NCBI GenBank assembly: GCA_026874595.1
Contig: CM049318.1
Span: 45,488,456 to 45,552,455, forward strand
From: Sipunculus nudus
Lineage: Eukaryota > Annelida > Sipuncula > Golfingiida > Sipunculidae
Direction: 5' to 3'
DNA length: 64,000 bases
Position numbers and translations under genes: made by a program. Every line of letters starts with the position of its first letter. Within the stretch, counting starts at the first letter, position 1. The notes beneath the pieces are model-generated. The model saw nothing but the letters and a program-made list of their open reading frames with translations. It was not told the DNA's origin and did no database searches. This document shows positions 1-11,945 of the stretch, in pieces.

Positions 1-1620
1 CAGGTCGCAAACATGGCACAGACTTTCCCAAGCAAATTAACAAGCAAGTATAAAGGGTGTGTGTCACAAGATTGTCACTGTCACAAGATTGTCACAAACA
101 TGGCATAGACTTTCCCAAGCAAATGTACAAGCAAGTATAAAGGGTGTGTGTCACAAGATTGTCACTGTCACATGATTGTCACAAACATGGCATAGACTTT
201 CCGAAGCAAATTTACAAGCAAGTATAAAAGGTGTGTGTCACAAGATTGTCCCTGTCACAAGATTGTCACAAACATGGAACTGATTGTCCAAAGCAAATTT
301 ACAAGCAAGCATAAGGGGTGTGTGTTACAAGATTGTCACTGTCACAAACATGTCGCAAACTTGGCAGAGACCTTCCCAAGCAAATTTACAAGCAAATATA
401 AATGGTGTGTGTCACAAGATTGTCACTGTCACAAGATTGTCATAAACATGGCACAAACTGTCCCAAGCAAATTTACAAGCAAGTATAAAGGGAGTGTGTC
501 ACAAGATTGTCACTGTCACAAGATTGTCACAAACATTGCACAGACTGTCCCAAGCAAATTTAGAAGAAAACATAAAGGGTGTGTGTCACAAGATTGTCAC
601 TGTCACAAACAGGTCGCAAACATGGCACAGACTTTCCCAAGCAAATTAACAAGCAAGTATAAAGGGTGTGTGTCACAAGATTGTCACTGTCACAAGATTG
701 TCACAAACATGGCATAGACTTTCCCAAGCAAATGTACAAGCAAGTGTAAAGGGTGTGTGTCACAAGATTGTCACTGTCACAAGATTGTCACAAACATGGC
801 ATAGACTTTCCGAAGCAAATTTACAAGCAAGTATAAAGGGTGTGTGTCACAAGATTGTCACTGTCACAAGATTGTCACAAACATGGCATAGACTTTCCCA
901 AGCAAATTTACAAGCAAGAGTAAAGGGTGTGTGTCACAAGATTGTCACTGTCAAAAGATTGTCACAAACATGGCATAGACTTTCCAAAGCAAATTTACGA
1001 GCAAGTATAAAAGGTGTGTGTCACAATATTGTCACTGTCACAAGATTGTCACAAACATGGAACTGACTGTCCCAGGCAAATTTATAAGCAAGCATAAAGG
1101 GTGTGTGTCACAAGATTGTCACTGTCACAAACATGTCGCAAACTTGGCAGAGACTTTCCCAAGCAAATTTACAAGCAAATATAAAGGTTGTGTGTCACAA
1201 GATTGTCACTGTCACAAGATTGTTTCAAACCTTGCACAGACTTTCCCATGCAAATTTAAAAGCAAATATAAAAGGTGTGTCACAAGATTGTCACTGTCAC
1301 AAGATTGTCACAAACATGGCATAGACTGTCCCAAGCAAATTTACAAGCAAGTATAAAGGGATTGTGTCACAAGATTGTCACTGTCACAAGATTGTCACAA
1401 ACATTGCACAGACTGTCCCAAGCAAATTTAGAAGCAAGCATAAAGGGTGTGTGTCACAAGATTGTCACTGTCACAAACATGTCGCAAACATGACACAGAC
1501 TTTCCTAAGCAAATTAACAAGCAAGTATAAAGGGTACGTGTCATAAGATTGTCACTGTCACAAGATTGTCACAAACATGGCATAGACTTTCCCAAGCAAA
1601 TTTACAAGCAAGTATAAAGG
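1..1620 (+). repeat. HOR block 0 (partial, class II order)
   Basis: The block starts inside a B-type monomer (CAGGTCGCAAAC variant) and has no landmark pair of its own. The series B (CAGGTCGC), A with AAATGTACAAG, and a monomer with TTTCCGAAGC occurs twice, near 1-230 and 605-830. The class II marker series follows at 890-1,100: AAGAGTAAAGGG tail, CTGTCAAAAGATTG, TTTACGAGC tail, then CACAATATTG without the 11-bp insertion. The CATGTCGC monomer, the GTTTCAAACC monomer and the 2-bp-short GGTGTGTCAC junction (about 1,272) come next in the usual order. Confidence 0.85.
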
Positions 1621-2821
1621 GTGTGTGTCACAAGATGGTCACTGTCACAAGATTGTCACATACATGGCATAGACTTTCCCAAGCAAATTTACAAGCAATT
1701 ATTAAAGGTATGTGTCACAAGATTGTCACAAACATGGCATAGACTTTCCGAAGCAAATTTACAAGCAAGTATAAAGGGTGTGTGTCACAAGATTGTCACT
1801 GTCACATGATTGTCACAAACATGGCATAGACTTTCCTAAGCAAATTTACAAGCAAGTATAAAAGGTGTGTGTCACAAGATTGTCCCTGTCACAAGATTGT
1901 CACAAACATGGAACTGACTGTCCAAAGCAAATTTACAAGCAAGCATAAAGGGTGTGTGTTACAAGATTGTCACTGTCACAAACATGTCGCAAACTTGGCA
2001 GAGACCTTCCCAAGCAAATTTACAAGCAAATATAAATGGTGTGTGTCACAAGATTGTAACTGTCACAAGATTGTCATAAACATGGCATAAACTGTCCCAA
2101 GCAAATTTACAAGCAAGTATAAAGGGAGTGTGTCACAAGATTGTCACTGTCACAAGATTGTCACAAACATTGCACAGACTGTCCCAAGCAAATTTAGAAG
2201 AAAACATAAAGGGTGTGTGTCACAAGATTGTCACTGTCACAAACAGGTCGCAAACATGGCACAGACTTTCCCAAGCAAATTAACAAGCAAGTATAAAGGG
2301 TGTGTGTCACAAGATTGTCACTGTCACAAGATTGTCACAAACATGGCATAGACTTTCCCAAGCAAATGTACAAGCAAGTGTAAAGGGTGTGTGTCACAAG
2401 ATTGTCACTGTCACAAGATTGTCACAAACATGGCATAGACTTTCCGAGGCAAATTTACAAGCAAGTATAAAGGGTGTGTGTCACAAGATAGTCACTGTCA
2501 CAAGATTGTCACAAACATGGCATAGACTGTCCCAAGGAAATTTACAAGCAAGTATAAAGGGAGTGTGTTACAAGATTGTCACTGTCACAAGATTGTCACA
2601 AACATTGCACAAACTGTCCCAAACAAATTTACAAGCAAGCATAAAGGGTGTGTGTCACAAGATTGTCACTGTCACAAACATGTCGCAAACATGGCACAGA
2701 CTTTCCCAAGCACATTAACAAGCAAGTATAAAGGGTGTGTGTCACAAGATTGTCACTGTCACAAGATTGTCACAAACATGGCATAGACTTTCCCAAGCAA
2801 ATTTACAAGCATGTATTAAAG

Positions 2822-2891
2822 GTGTGTGTCACAAGATTGTCATAAACATGGCATAGACTTTCCCAAGCAAATTAACAAGCAAGTATAAAGG
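2822..2891 (+). repeat. 70-bp monomer, CATAAACATGG type
   Basis: A second, independent 17-bp loss: ATTGTCATAAACATGG with a TTAACAAGC tail, preceded by CAAGCATGTATTAAAGG. Recurs at 4,900, 8,423, 25,818, 38,169, 41,867 and 61,980, always in class I or mosaic sequence. Confidence 0.9.
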
Positions 2892-3587
2892 GTGTGTATC
2901 ACAAGACTGTCACTGTCACAAGATTGTCACAAACATGGCATAGACTTTCCCAAGCAAATTTACAAGCAAGTATAAAGGGTGTGTGTCACAAGATTTTCAC
3001 TGTCACAAGATTGTCAAAAACATGGCATAGGCTTTCCCAAGCAAATTAACAAGCAAGTATAAAGGGTGTGTGTCATAAGATTGTCACTGTCACAAGATTG
3101 TCACAAACATGGCATAGACTTTCCCAAGCAATTTTACAAGCAAGTGTTAAGGGTGTGTGTCACAAGATTGACACTGTCACAAGATTGTTTCAAACCTTGC
3201 ACAGACTTTCCCAAGCAAATTTACAAGCAAATATAAATGGTGTGTGTCACAAGATAGTCACTGTCACAAGATTGTCACAAACATGGCATAGACTTTCCCA
3301 AGCAATTTTACAAGCAAGTGTAAAGGGTGTGTGTCACAAGATTGTCATTGTCACAGGATTGTCACAAACATGGCATAGACTTTCCCAAGCAAATTTACAA
3401 GCAAGTATAAAAGGTGTGTGTCACAAGATTGTCACTGTCACAAGATTGTCACAAACATGGAACTGACCGTCCCAAGCAGTTTTACAAGCTAGTGTAAAGG
3501 GTGTGTGTCACAAGATTGTCATTGTCACAGGATTGTCACAAACATGGCATAGACTTTCCTAAGCAAATTTACGAGCAAGTATAAAAG

Positions 3588-3685
3588 GTGTGTGTCACAA
3601 TATTGTCACTGTCACAAGATTGTCACAAGATTATCACAAACATGGAACTGACTGTCCCAAGCAAATTTATAAGCAAGCATAAAGG
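3588..3685 (+). repeat. 98-bp monomer with 11-bp insertion (class I marker)
   Basis: A CACAATATTG monomer in which GATTGTCACAAGATTATCAC replaces GATTGTCAC, adding 11 bp of near-duplicated sequence. The same monomer starts at 5,666, 9,189, 28,763, 34,283, 38,935, 42,633, 59,048 and 62,746. The homologous class II monomer (about 1,015, 11,186, 14,977, 16,785, 18,419, 30,325, 44,456 and others) lacks the insertion. It is always followed by the CATGTCGC and GTTTCAAACC monomers. Confidence 0.92.
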
Positions 3686-4116
3686 GTGTGTGTCACAAGG
3701 TTGTCACTGTCACAAACATGTCGCAAACTTGGCAGAGACTTTCCCAAGCAAATTTACAAGCAAATATAAAGATTGTGTGTCACAAGATTGTCACTGTCAC
3801 AAGATTGTTTCAAACCTTGCACAGTCTTTCCCATGCAAATTTACAAGCAAATATAAATGGTGTGTCACAAGATTGTCACTGTCACAAGATTGTCACAAAC
3901 ATGGCATAGACTGTCCCAAGCAAATTTACAAGCAAGTATAAAGGGATTGTGTCAAAAGATTGTCACTGTCACAAGATTGTCACAAACATTGCACAGACTG
4001 TCCCAAGCAAATTTAGAAGCAAGCATAAAGGGTGTGTCACAAGATTGTCACTGTCACAAACATGTCGCAAACATGGCACAGACTTTCCTAAGCAAATTAA
4101 CAAGCAAGTATAAAGG

Positions 4117-6196
4117 GTGTGTGTCACAAGATTGTAACTGTCACAAGATTGTCATAAACATGGCATAAACTGTCCCAAGCAAATTTACAAGCAAGTATAA
4201 AGGGAGTGTGTCACAAGATTGTCACTGTCACAAGATTGTCACAAACATTGCACAGACTGTCCCAAGCAAATTTAGAAGAAAACATAAAGGGTGTGTGTCA
4301 CAAGATTGTCACTGTCACAAACAGGTCGCAAACATGGCACAGACTTTCCCAAGCAAATTAACAAGCAAGTATAAAGGGTGTGTGTCACAAGATTGTCACT
4401 GTCACAAGATTGTCACAAACATGGCATAGACTTTCCCAAGCAAATGTACAAGCAAGTGTAAAGGGTGTGTGTCACAAGATTGTCACTGTCACAAGATTGT
4501 CACAAACATGGCATAGACTTTCCGAAGCAAATTTACAAGCAAGTATAAAGGGTGTGTGTCACAAGATAGTCACTGTCACAAGATTGTCACAAACATGGCA
4601 TAGACTGTCCCAAGGAAATTTACAAGCAAGTATAAAGGGAGTGTGTTACAAGATTGTCACTGTCACAAGATTGTCACAAACATTGCACAAACTGTCCCAA
4701 ACAAATTTACAAGCAAGCATAAAGGGTGTGTGTCACAAGATTGTCACTGTCCCAAACATGTCGCAAACATGGCACAGACTTTCCCAAGCACATTAACAAG
4801 CAAGTATAAAGGGTGTGTGTCACAAGATTGTCACTGTCACAAGATTGTCACAAACATGGCATAGACTTTCCCAAGCAAATTTACAAGCATGTATTAAAGG
4901 TGTGTGTCACAAGATTGTCATAAACATGGCATAGACTTTCCCAAGCAAATTAACAAGCAAGTATAAAGGGTGTGTGTCACAAGACTGTCACTGTCACAAG
5001 ATTGTCACAAACATGGCATAGACTTTCCCAAGCAAATTTACAAGCAAGTATAAAGGGTGTGTGTCACAAGATTTTCACTGTCACAAGATTGTCAAAAACA
5101 TGGCATAGGCTTTCCCAAGCAAATTAACAAGCAAGTATAAAGGGTGTGTGTCATAAGATTGTCACTGTCACAAGATTGTCACAAACATGGCATAGACTTT
5201 CCCAAGCAATTTTACAAGCAAGTGTTAAGGGTGTGTGTCACAAGATTGACACTGTCACAAGATTGTTTCAAACCTTGCACAGACTTTCCCAAGCAAATTT
5301 ACAAGCAAATATAAATGGTGTGTGTCACAAGATAGTCACTGTCACAAGATTGTCACAAACATGGCATAGACTTTCCCAAGCAATTTTACAAGCAAGTGTA
5401 AAGGGTGTGTGTCACAAGATTGTCATTGTCACAGGATTGTCACAAACATGGCATAGACTTTCCCAAGCAAATTTACAAGCAAGTATAAAAGGTGTGTGTC
5501 ACAAGATTGTCACTGTCACAAGATTGTCACAAACATGGAACTGACCGTCCCAAGCAGTTTTACAAGCTAGTGTAAAGGGTGTGTGTCACAAGATTGTCAT
5601 TGTCACAGGATTGTCACAAACATGGCATAGACTTTCCTAAGCAAATTTACGAGCAAGTATAAAAGGTGTGTGTCACAATATTGGCACTGTCACAAGGTTG
5701 TCACAAGATTATCACAAACATGGAACTGACTGTCCCAAGCAAATTTATAAGCAAGCATAAAGGGTGTGTGTCACAAGATTGTCACTGTCACAAACATGTC
5801 GCAAACTTGGCAGAGACTTTCCCAAGCAAATTTACAAGCAAATATAAAGATTGTGTGTCACAAGATTGTCACTGTCACAAGATTGTTTCAAACCTTGCAC
5901 AGTCTTTCCCATGCAAATTTACAAGCAAATATAAATGGTGTGTCACAAGACTGTCACTGTCACAAGATTGTCACAAACATGGCATAGACTGTCCCAAGCA
6001 AATTTACAAGCAAGTATAAAGGGATTGTGTCACAAGATTGTCACTGTCACAAGATTGTCACAAACATTGCACAGACTGTCCCAAGCAAATTTAGAAGCAA
6101 GCATAAAGGGTGTGTGTCACAAGATTGTCACTGTCACAAACATGTCGCAAACATGGCACAGACTTTCCTAAGCAAATTAACAAGCAAGTATAAAGG
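4117..6196 (+). repeat. Tandem HOR duplication, copy 2 (2,080 bp)
   Basis: Second copy of the class I segment. It is 2 bp longer because copy 1 lost a GT near 4,036. Differences noticed: TGTCCCAAACATG near 4,750, ATTGGCACTG near 5,692 and CACAAGGTTG near 5,695. Confidence 0.88.
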
Positions 6197-6283
6197 GTGT
6201 GTGTCATAAGATTGTCACTGTCACAAGATTGTCACAAACATGGCATAGACTTTCCCAAGCAAATTTACAAGCAATTATAAAGG

Positions 6284-7395
6284 GTGTGTGTCACAAGATG
6301 GTCACTGTCACAAGATTGTCACATACATGGCATAGACTTTCCCAAGCAAATTTACAAGCAATTATTAAAGGTATGTGTCACAAGATTGTCACAAACATGG
6401 CATAGACTTTCCGAAGCAAATTTACAAGCAAGTATAAAGGTGTGTGTCACAAGATTGTCACTGTCACATGATTGTCACAAACATGGCATAGACTTTCCTA
6501 AGCAAATTTACAAGCAAGTATAAAAGGTGTGTGTCACAAGATTGTCCCTGTCACAAGATTGTCACAAACATGGAACTGACTGTCCAAAGCAAATTTACAA
6601 GCAAGTATAAAGGGTGTGTGTTACAAGATTGTCACTGTCACAAACATGTCGCAAACTTGGCAGAGACCTTCCCAAGCAAATTTACAAGCAAATATAAATG
6701 GTGTGTGTCACAAGATTGTCACTGTTACAAGATTGTCACAAACATGGCATAGACTGTCCCAAGCAAATTTACAAGCAAGTACAAAAGGAGTGTGTTACAA
6801 GATTGTCACTGTCACAAGATTGTCACAACATTGCACAGACTTTCCCAAGCAAATTTAGAAGCAAGCATAAAGGGTGTGTGTCACAAGATTGTCACTGTCA
6901 CAAACAAGTCGCAAACATGGCACAGACTTTCCCAAGCAAATTAACAAGCAAGTATAAAGGGTGTGTGTCACAAGATTGTCACTGTCACAAGATTGTCACA
7001 AACATGGCATAGACTTTCCCAAGCAAATTTACAAGCAAGTATAAAGGGTGTGTGTCACAAGATTGTCACTGTCACAAGATTGTCACAAACATGGCATAGA
7101 CTGTCCCAAGCAAATTTACAAGCAAGTATAAAGGGATTGTGTCACAAGATTGTCACTGTCACAAGATTGTCACAAACATTGCACAGACTGTCCCAAGCAA
7201 ATTTAGAAGCAAGCATAAAGGGTGTGTGTCACAAGATTGTCACTGTCACAAACATGTCGCAAACATGACACAGACTTTCCTAAGCAAATTAACAAGCAAG
7301 TATAAAGGGTACGTGTCATAAGATTGTCACTGTCACAAGATTGTCACAAACATGGCATAGACTTTCCCAAGCAAATTTACAAGCAAGTATAAAGG
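6284..7395 (+). repeat. HOR block 2, 13 monomers (short HOR)
   Basis: Short HOR with the same 13-monomer plan as the blocks starting at 39,552 and 60,779. It is 2 bp shorter than they are because of two single-base losses: AAAGGTGTG at about 6,440 and TCACAACATTGC at about 6,829. The second loss shifts the reading frame of the monomer. The series holds the GATTGTCCCTG monomer, the GTGTTACAAG/CATGTCGC monomer, then the TTAGAAGC and TTAACAAGC monomers. Confidence 0.85.
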
Positions 7396-9806
7396 GTGCG
7401 TGTCACAAGATGGTCACTGTCACAAGATTGTCACATACATGGCATAGACTTTCCCAAGCAAATTTACAAGCAATTATTAAAGGTATGTGTCACAAGATTG
7501 TCACAAACATGGCATAGACTTTCCGAAGCAAATTTACAAGCAAGTATAAAGGGTGTGTGTCACAAGATTGTCACTGTCACATGATTGTCACAAACATGGC
7601 ATAGACTTTCCTAAGCAAATTTACAAGCAAGTATAAAAGGTGTGTGTCACAAGATTGTCCCTGTCACAAGATTGTCACAAACATGGAACTGACTGTCCAA
7701 AGCAAATTTACAAGCAAGCATAAAGGGTGTGTGTTACAAGATTGTCACTGTCACAAACATGTCGCAAACTTGGCAGAGACCTTCCCAAGCAAATTTACAA
7801 GCAAATATAAATGGTGTGTGTCACAAGATTGTCACTGTCACAAGATTGTCATAAACATGGCATAAACTGTCCCAAGCAAATTTACAAGCAAGTATAAAGG
7901 GAGTGTGTCACAAGATTGTCACTGTCACAAGATTGTCACAAACATTGCACAGACTGTCCCAAGCAAATTTAGAAGAAAACATAAAGGGTGTGTGTCACAA
8001 GATTGTCACTGTCACAAACAGGTCGCAAACATGGCACAGACTTTCCCAAGCAAATTAACAAGCAAGTATAAAGGGTGTGTGTCACAAGATTGTCACTGTC
8101 ACAAGATTGTCACAAACATGGCATAGACTTTCCCAAGCAAATGTACAAGCAAGTGTAAAGGGTGTGTGTCACAAGATTGTCACTGTCACAAGATTGTCAC
8201 AAACATTGCACAAACTGTCCCAAGCAAATTTACAAGCAAGCATAAAGGGTGTGTGTCACAAGATTGTCACTGTCAAAAACATGTCGCAAACATGGCACAG
8301 ACTTTCCCAAGCACATTAACAAGCAAGTATAAAGGGTGTGTGTCACAAGATTGTCACTGTCACAAGATTGTCACAAACATGGCATAGACTTTCCCAAGCA
8401 AATTTACAAGCATGTATTAAAGGTGTGTGTCACAAGATTGTCATAAACATGGCATAGACTTTCCCAAGCAAATTAACAAGCAAGTATAAAGGGTGTGTGT
8501 CACAAGACTGTCACTGTCACAAGATTGTCACAAACATGGCATAGACTTTCCCAAGCAAATTTACAAGCAAGTATAAAGGGTGTGTGTCACAAGATTTTCA
8601 CTGTCACAAGATTGTCAAAAACATGGCATAGGCTTTCCCAAGCAAATTAACAAGCAAGTATAAAGGGTGTGTGTCATAAGATCGTCACTGTCACAAGATT
8701 GTCACAAACATGGCATAGACTTTCCCAAGCAATTTTACAAGCAAGTGTTAAGGGTGTGTGTCACAAGATTGACACTGTCACAAGATTGTTTCAAACCTTG
8801 CACAGACTTTCCCAAGCAAATTTACAAGCAAATATAAATGGTGTGTGTCACAAGATAGTCACTTTCACAAGATTGTCACAAACATGGCATAGACTTTCCC
8901 AAGCAATTTTACAAGCAAGTGTAAAGGGTGTGTGTCACAAGATTGTCATTGTCACAGGATTGTCACAAACATGGCATAGACTTTCCCAAGCAAATTTACA
9001 AGCAAGTATAAAAGGTGTGTGTCACAAGATTGTCACTGTCACAAGATTGTCACAAACATGGAACTGACCGTCCCAAGCAGTTTCACAAGCTAGTGTAAAG
9101 GGTGTGTGTCACAAGATTGTCATTGTCACAGGATTGTCACAAACATGGCATAGACTTTCCTAAGCAAATTTACGAGCAAGTATAAAAGGTGTGTGTCACA
9201 ATATTGTCACTGTCACAAGATTGTCACAAGATTATCACAAACATGGAACTGACTGTCCCAAGCAAATTTATAAGCAAGCATAAAGGGTGTGTGTCACAAG
9301 ATTGTCACTGTCACAAACATGTCGCAAACTTGTCAGAGACTTTCCCAAGCAAATTTACAAGCAAATATAAAGATTGTGTGTCACAAGATTGTCACTGTCA
9401 CAAGATTGTTTCAAACCTTGCAGAGTCTTTCCCATGCAAATTTACAAGCAAAAATAAATGGTGTGTCACAAGATTGTCACTGTCACAAGATTGTCACAAA
9501 CATGGCATAGACTGTCCCAATCAAATTTACAAGCAAGTATAAAGGGATTGTGTCACAAGATTGTCACTGTCACAAGATTGTCACAAACATTGCACAGACT
9601 GTCCCAAGCAAATTTAGAAGCAAGCATAAAGGGTGTGTGTCACAAGATTGTCACTGTCACAAACATGTCGCAAACATGGCACAGACTTTCCTAAGCAAAT
9701 TAACAAGCAAGTATAAAGGGTGTGTGTCATAAGATTGTCACTGTCACAAGATTGTCACAAACATGGCATAGACTTTCCCAAGCAAATTTACAAGCAATTA
9801 TAAAGG
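7396..9806 (+). repeat. HOR block 3, 28 monomers, class I
   Basis: Length is 28 x 87 - 25, explained by two 70-bp monomers (7,483 and 8,423), one 98-bp monomer (9,189) and one 2-bp-short junction (about 9,462). The first part matches 1,281-2,400 at a constant offset of 5,775. After about 8,175 the offset drops by 174, because two monomers (AAACATGG..TTTCCGA and GATAGTCAC types) are absent here. The rest then follows 4,643-6,900 at offset 3,523. Confidence 0.85.
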
Positions 9807-11788
9807 GTGTGTGTCACAAGATGGTCACTGTCACAAGATTGTCACATACATGGCATAGACTTTCCCAAGCAAATTTACAAGCAATTATTAAAGGTATGTG
9901 TCACAAGATTGTCACAAACATGGCATAGACTTTCCGAAGCAAATTTACAAGCAAGTATAAAGGGTGTGTGTCACAAGATTGTCACCGTCACATGATTGTC
10001 ACAAACATGGCATAGACTTTCCTAAGCAAATTTACAAGCAAGTATAAAAGGTGTGTGTCACAAGATTGTCCCTGTCACAAGATTGTCACAAACATGGAAC
10101 TGACTGTCCAAAGCAAATTTACAAGCAAGTATAAAGGGTGTGTGTTACAAGATTGTCACTGTCACAAACATGTCGCAAACTTGGCAGAGACCTTCCCAAG
10201 CAAACTTACAAGCAAATATAAATGGTGTGTGTCACAAGATTGTCACTGTTACAAGATTGTCACAAACATGGCATAGACTGTCCCAAGCAAATTTACAAGC
10301 AAGTATAAAAGGAGTGTGTCACAAGATTGTCACTGTCACAAGATTGTCACAAACATTGCACAGACTTTCCCAAGCAAATTTAGAAGCAAGCATAAAGGGT
10401 GTGTGTCACAAGATTGTCACTGTCACAAACATGTCGCAAACATGGCACAGACTTTCACAAGCAAATTAACAAGCAAGTAAAAAGGGTGTGTGTCACAAGA
10501 TTGTCACTGTCACAAGATTGTCACAAACATGGCATAGACTTTCCCAAGCAAATTTACAAGCAAGTATAAAGGGTGTGTGTCACAAGATTGTCACTGTCAC
10601 AAGATTGTCACAAACATGGCATAGACTTTCTCAAGCAATTTTACAAGCAAGTGTAAAGGGTGTGTGTCACAAGATTGTCATTGTCACAGGATTGTCACAA
10701 ACATGGCATAGACTTTCCTAAGCAAATTTACAAGCAAGTATAAAAGGTGTGTGTCACAAGATTGCCACTGTCACAAGATTGTCACAAACATGGAACTGAC
10801 TGTCCCAAGCAATTTTACAAGCAAGTGTAATGGGTGTGTGTCACAAGATTGTCATTGTCACAGGATTGTCACAAACATGGCATAGACTTTCCCAAGCAAA
10901 TTTACAAGCAAGTATAAAAGGTGTGTGTCACAAGATTGTCACTGTCACAAGATTGTCACAAACATGGAACTGACTGTCCCAAGCAAATTTATAAGCAAGC
11001 ATAAAGGGTGTGTGTCACAAGATTGTCACTGTCACAAGATTGTCACAAACATGGCATAGACTTTCCCAAGCAAATTTACAAGCAAGAGTAAAGGGTGTGT
11101 GTCACAAGATTGTCACTGTCAAAAGATTGTCACAAACATGGCATAGACTTTCCAAAGCAAATTTACGAGCAAGTATAAAAGGTGTGTGTCACAATATTGT
11201 CACTGTCACAAGATTGTCACAAACATGGAACTGACTGTCCCAAGCAAATTTATAAGCAAGCATAAACGGTGTGTGTCACAAGATTTTCACTGTCACAAAC
11301 ATGTCGCAAACTTGGCAAAGACTTTCCCAAGCAAATTTACAAGCAAATTTAAAGGTTGTGTGTCACAAGATTGTCACTGTCACAAGATTGTTTCAAACCT
11401 TGCACAGACTTTCCCATGCAAATTTACAAGCAAATATAAAAGGTGTGTCACAAGATTGTCACTGTCACAAGATTGTCACAAACATGGCATAGACTTTCCC
11501 AAGCAAATTTACAAGCAAGTATAAAGGGATTGTGTCACAAGATTGTCACTGTCACAAGATTGTCACAAACATTGCACAGACTGTCCCAAGCAAATTTAGA
11601 AGCAAGCATAAAGGGTGTGTGTCACAAGATTGTCACTGTCACAAACATGTCGCAAACATGACATAGACTTTCCTAAGCAAATTAACAAGCAAGTATAAAG
11701 GGTACGTGTCATAAGATTGTCACTGTCACAAGATTGTCACAAACATGGCATAGACTTTCCCAAGCAAATTTACAAGCAAGTATAAAGG
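9807..11788 (+). repeat. HOR block 4, 23 monomers, class I to class II transition
   Basis: The first third continues the class I pattern. From about 10,490 the class II order begins: GATTGCCACTG monomer near 10,757, AAGAGTAAAGGG tail near 11,090, CTGTCAAAAG near 11,118, TTTACGAGC near 11,163. Length is 23 x 87 - 19, the correction being one 70-bp monomer and one 2-bp-short junction. The last ~660 bp are nearly the same as the end of the block that starts at 17,388. Confidence 0.85.
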
Positions 11789-11875
11789 GTGTGTGTCACA
11801 AGATGGTCACTGGCACAAGATTGTCACATACATGGCATAGACTTTCCCAAGCAAATTTACAAGCAATTATTAAAG

Positions 11876-11945
11876 GTATGTGTCACAAGATTGTCACAAA
11901 CATGGCATAGACTTTCCGAAGCAAATTTACAAGCAAGTATAAAGG
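11876..11945 (+). repeat. 70-bp landmark monomer (one 17-bp element lost)
   Basis: TATGTGTCACAAGATTG is followed directly by TCACAAACATGG, so one of the two 17-bp elements is missing. It nearly always ends TTTCCGAAGC and always follows the GATGGTCAC..TACATGGC monomer. This pair starts the blocks I list, so the 70-bp unit sits 87 bp after each block start. Confidence 0.93.

Larger units (their letters stand above)
1280..4108 (+). repeat. Class I segment shared with 40,325-43,155 and 60,438-63,268
   Basis: About 2.8 kb stay collinear at offset 39,045 with the copy starting near 40,325 and at 59,158 with the third copy. The match includes the landmark, the AAATGTACAAG monomer, the 70-bp monomer at 2,822 and the 98-bp monomer at 3,588. 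The three copies lie tens of kilobases apart, with class II HORs between them. Confidence 0.82.
2039..4116 (+). repeat. Tandem HOR duplication, copy 1 (2,078 bp)
   Basis: Class I segment repeated immediately downstream at a constant offset of 2,078. Both copies share the rare GATTGTAACTG head at their start, ACAAACAAATTT near 2,629 and the GACCGTCCCAAGCAG monomer. The junction at about 4,117 joins an ATTAACAAGC tail directly to GATTGTAACTG, replacing the AAATATAAATGG tail found before the first copy. It reads as an in-register unequal crossover between non-equivalent monomers. Confidence 0.88.
1621..6283 (+). repeat. HOR block 1, 54 monomers, class I, contains a 2.08-kb tandem duplication
   Basis: The block begins with the landmark pair (GATGGTCAC monomer, then the 70-bp monomer). 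It has no second landmark where one would be expected near 4,117, because a recombination joint skips it. Length is 54 x 87 - 35. The parts are three 70-bp monomers (1,708, 2,822, 4,900), two 98-bp monomers (3,588, 5,666), two GGTGTGTCAC junctions and an extra 2-bp loss near 4,036. Confidence 0.85.

Noticed and set aside
235-717. Cys/His-rich peptide (CHCHK motif every 29 residues) resembling a zinc-finger array
   Set aside because: The Cys/His spacing does not match a known zinc-finger class, and the pattern is a direct read-out of the doubled 17-bp DNA element.
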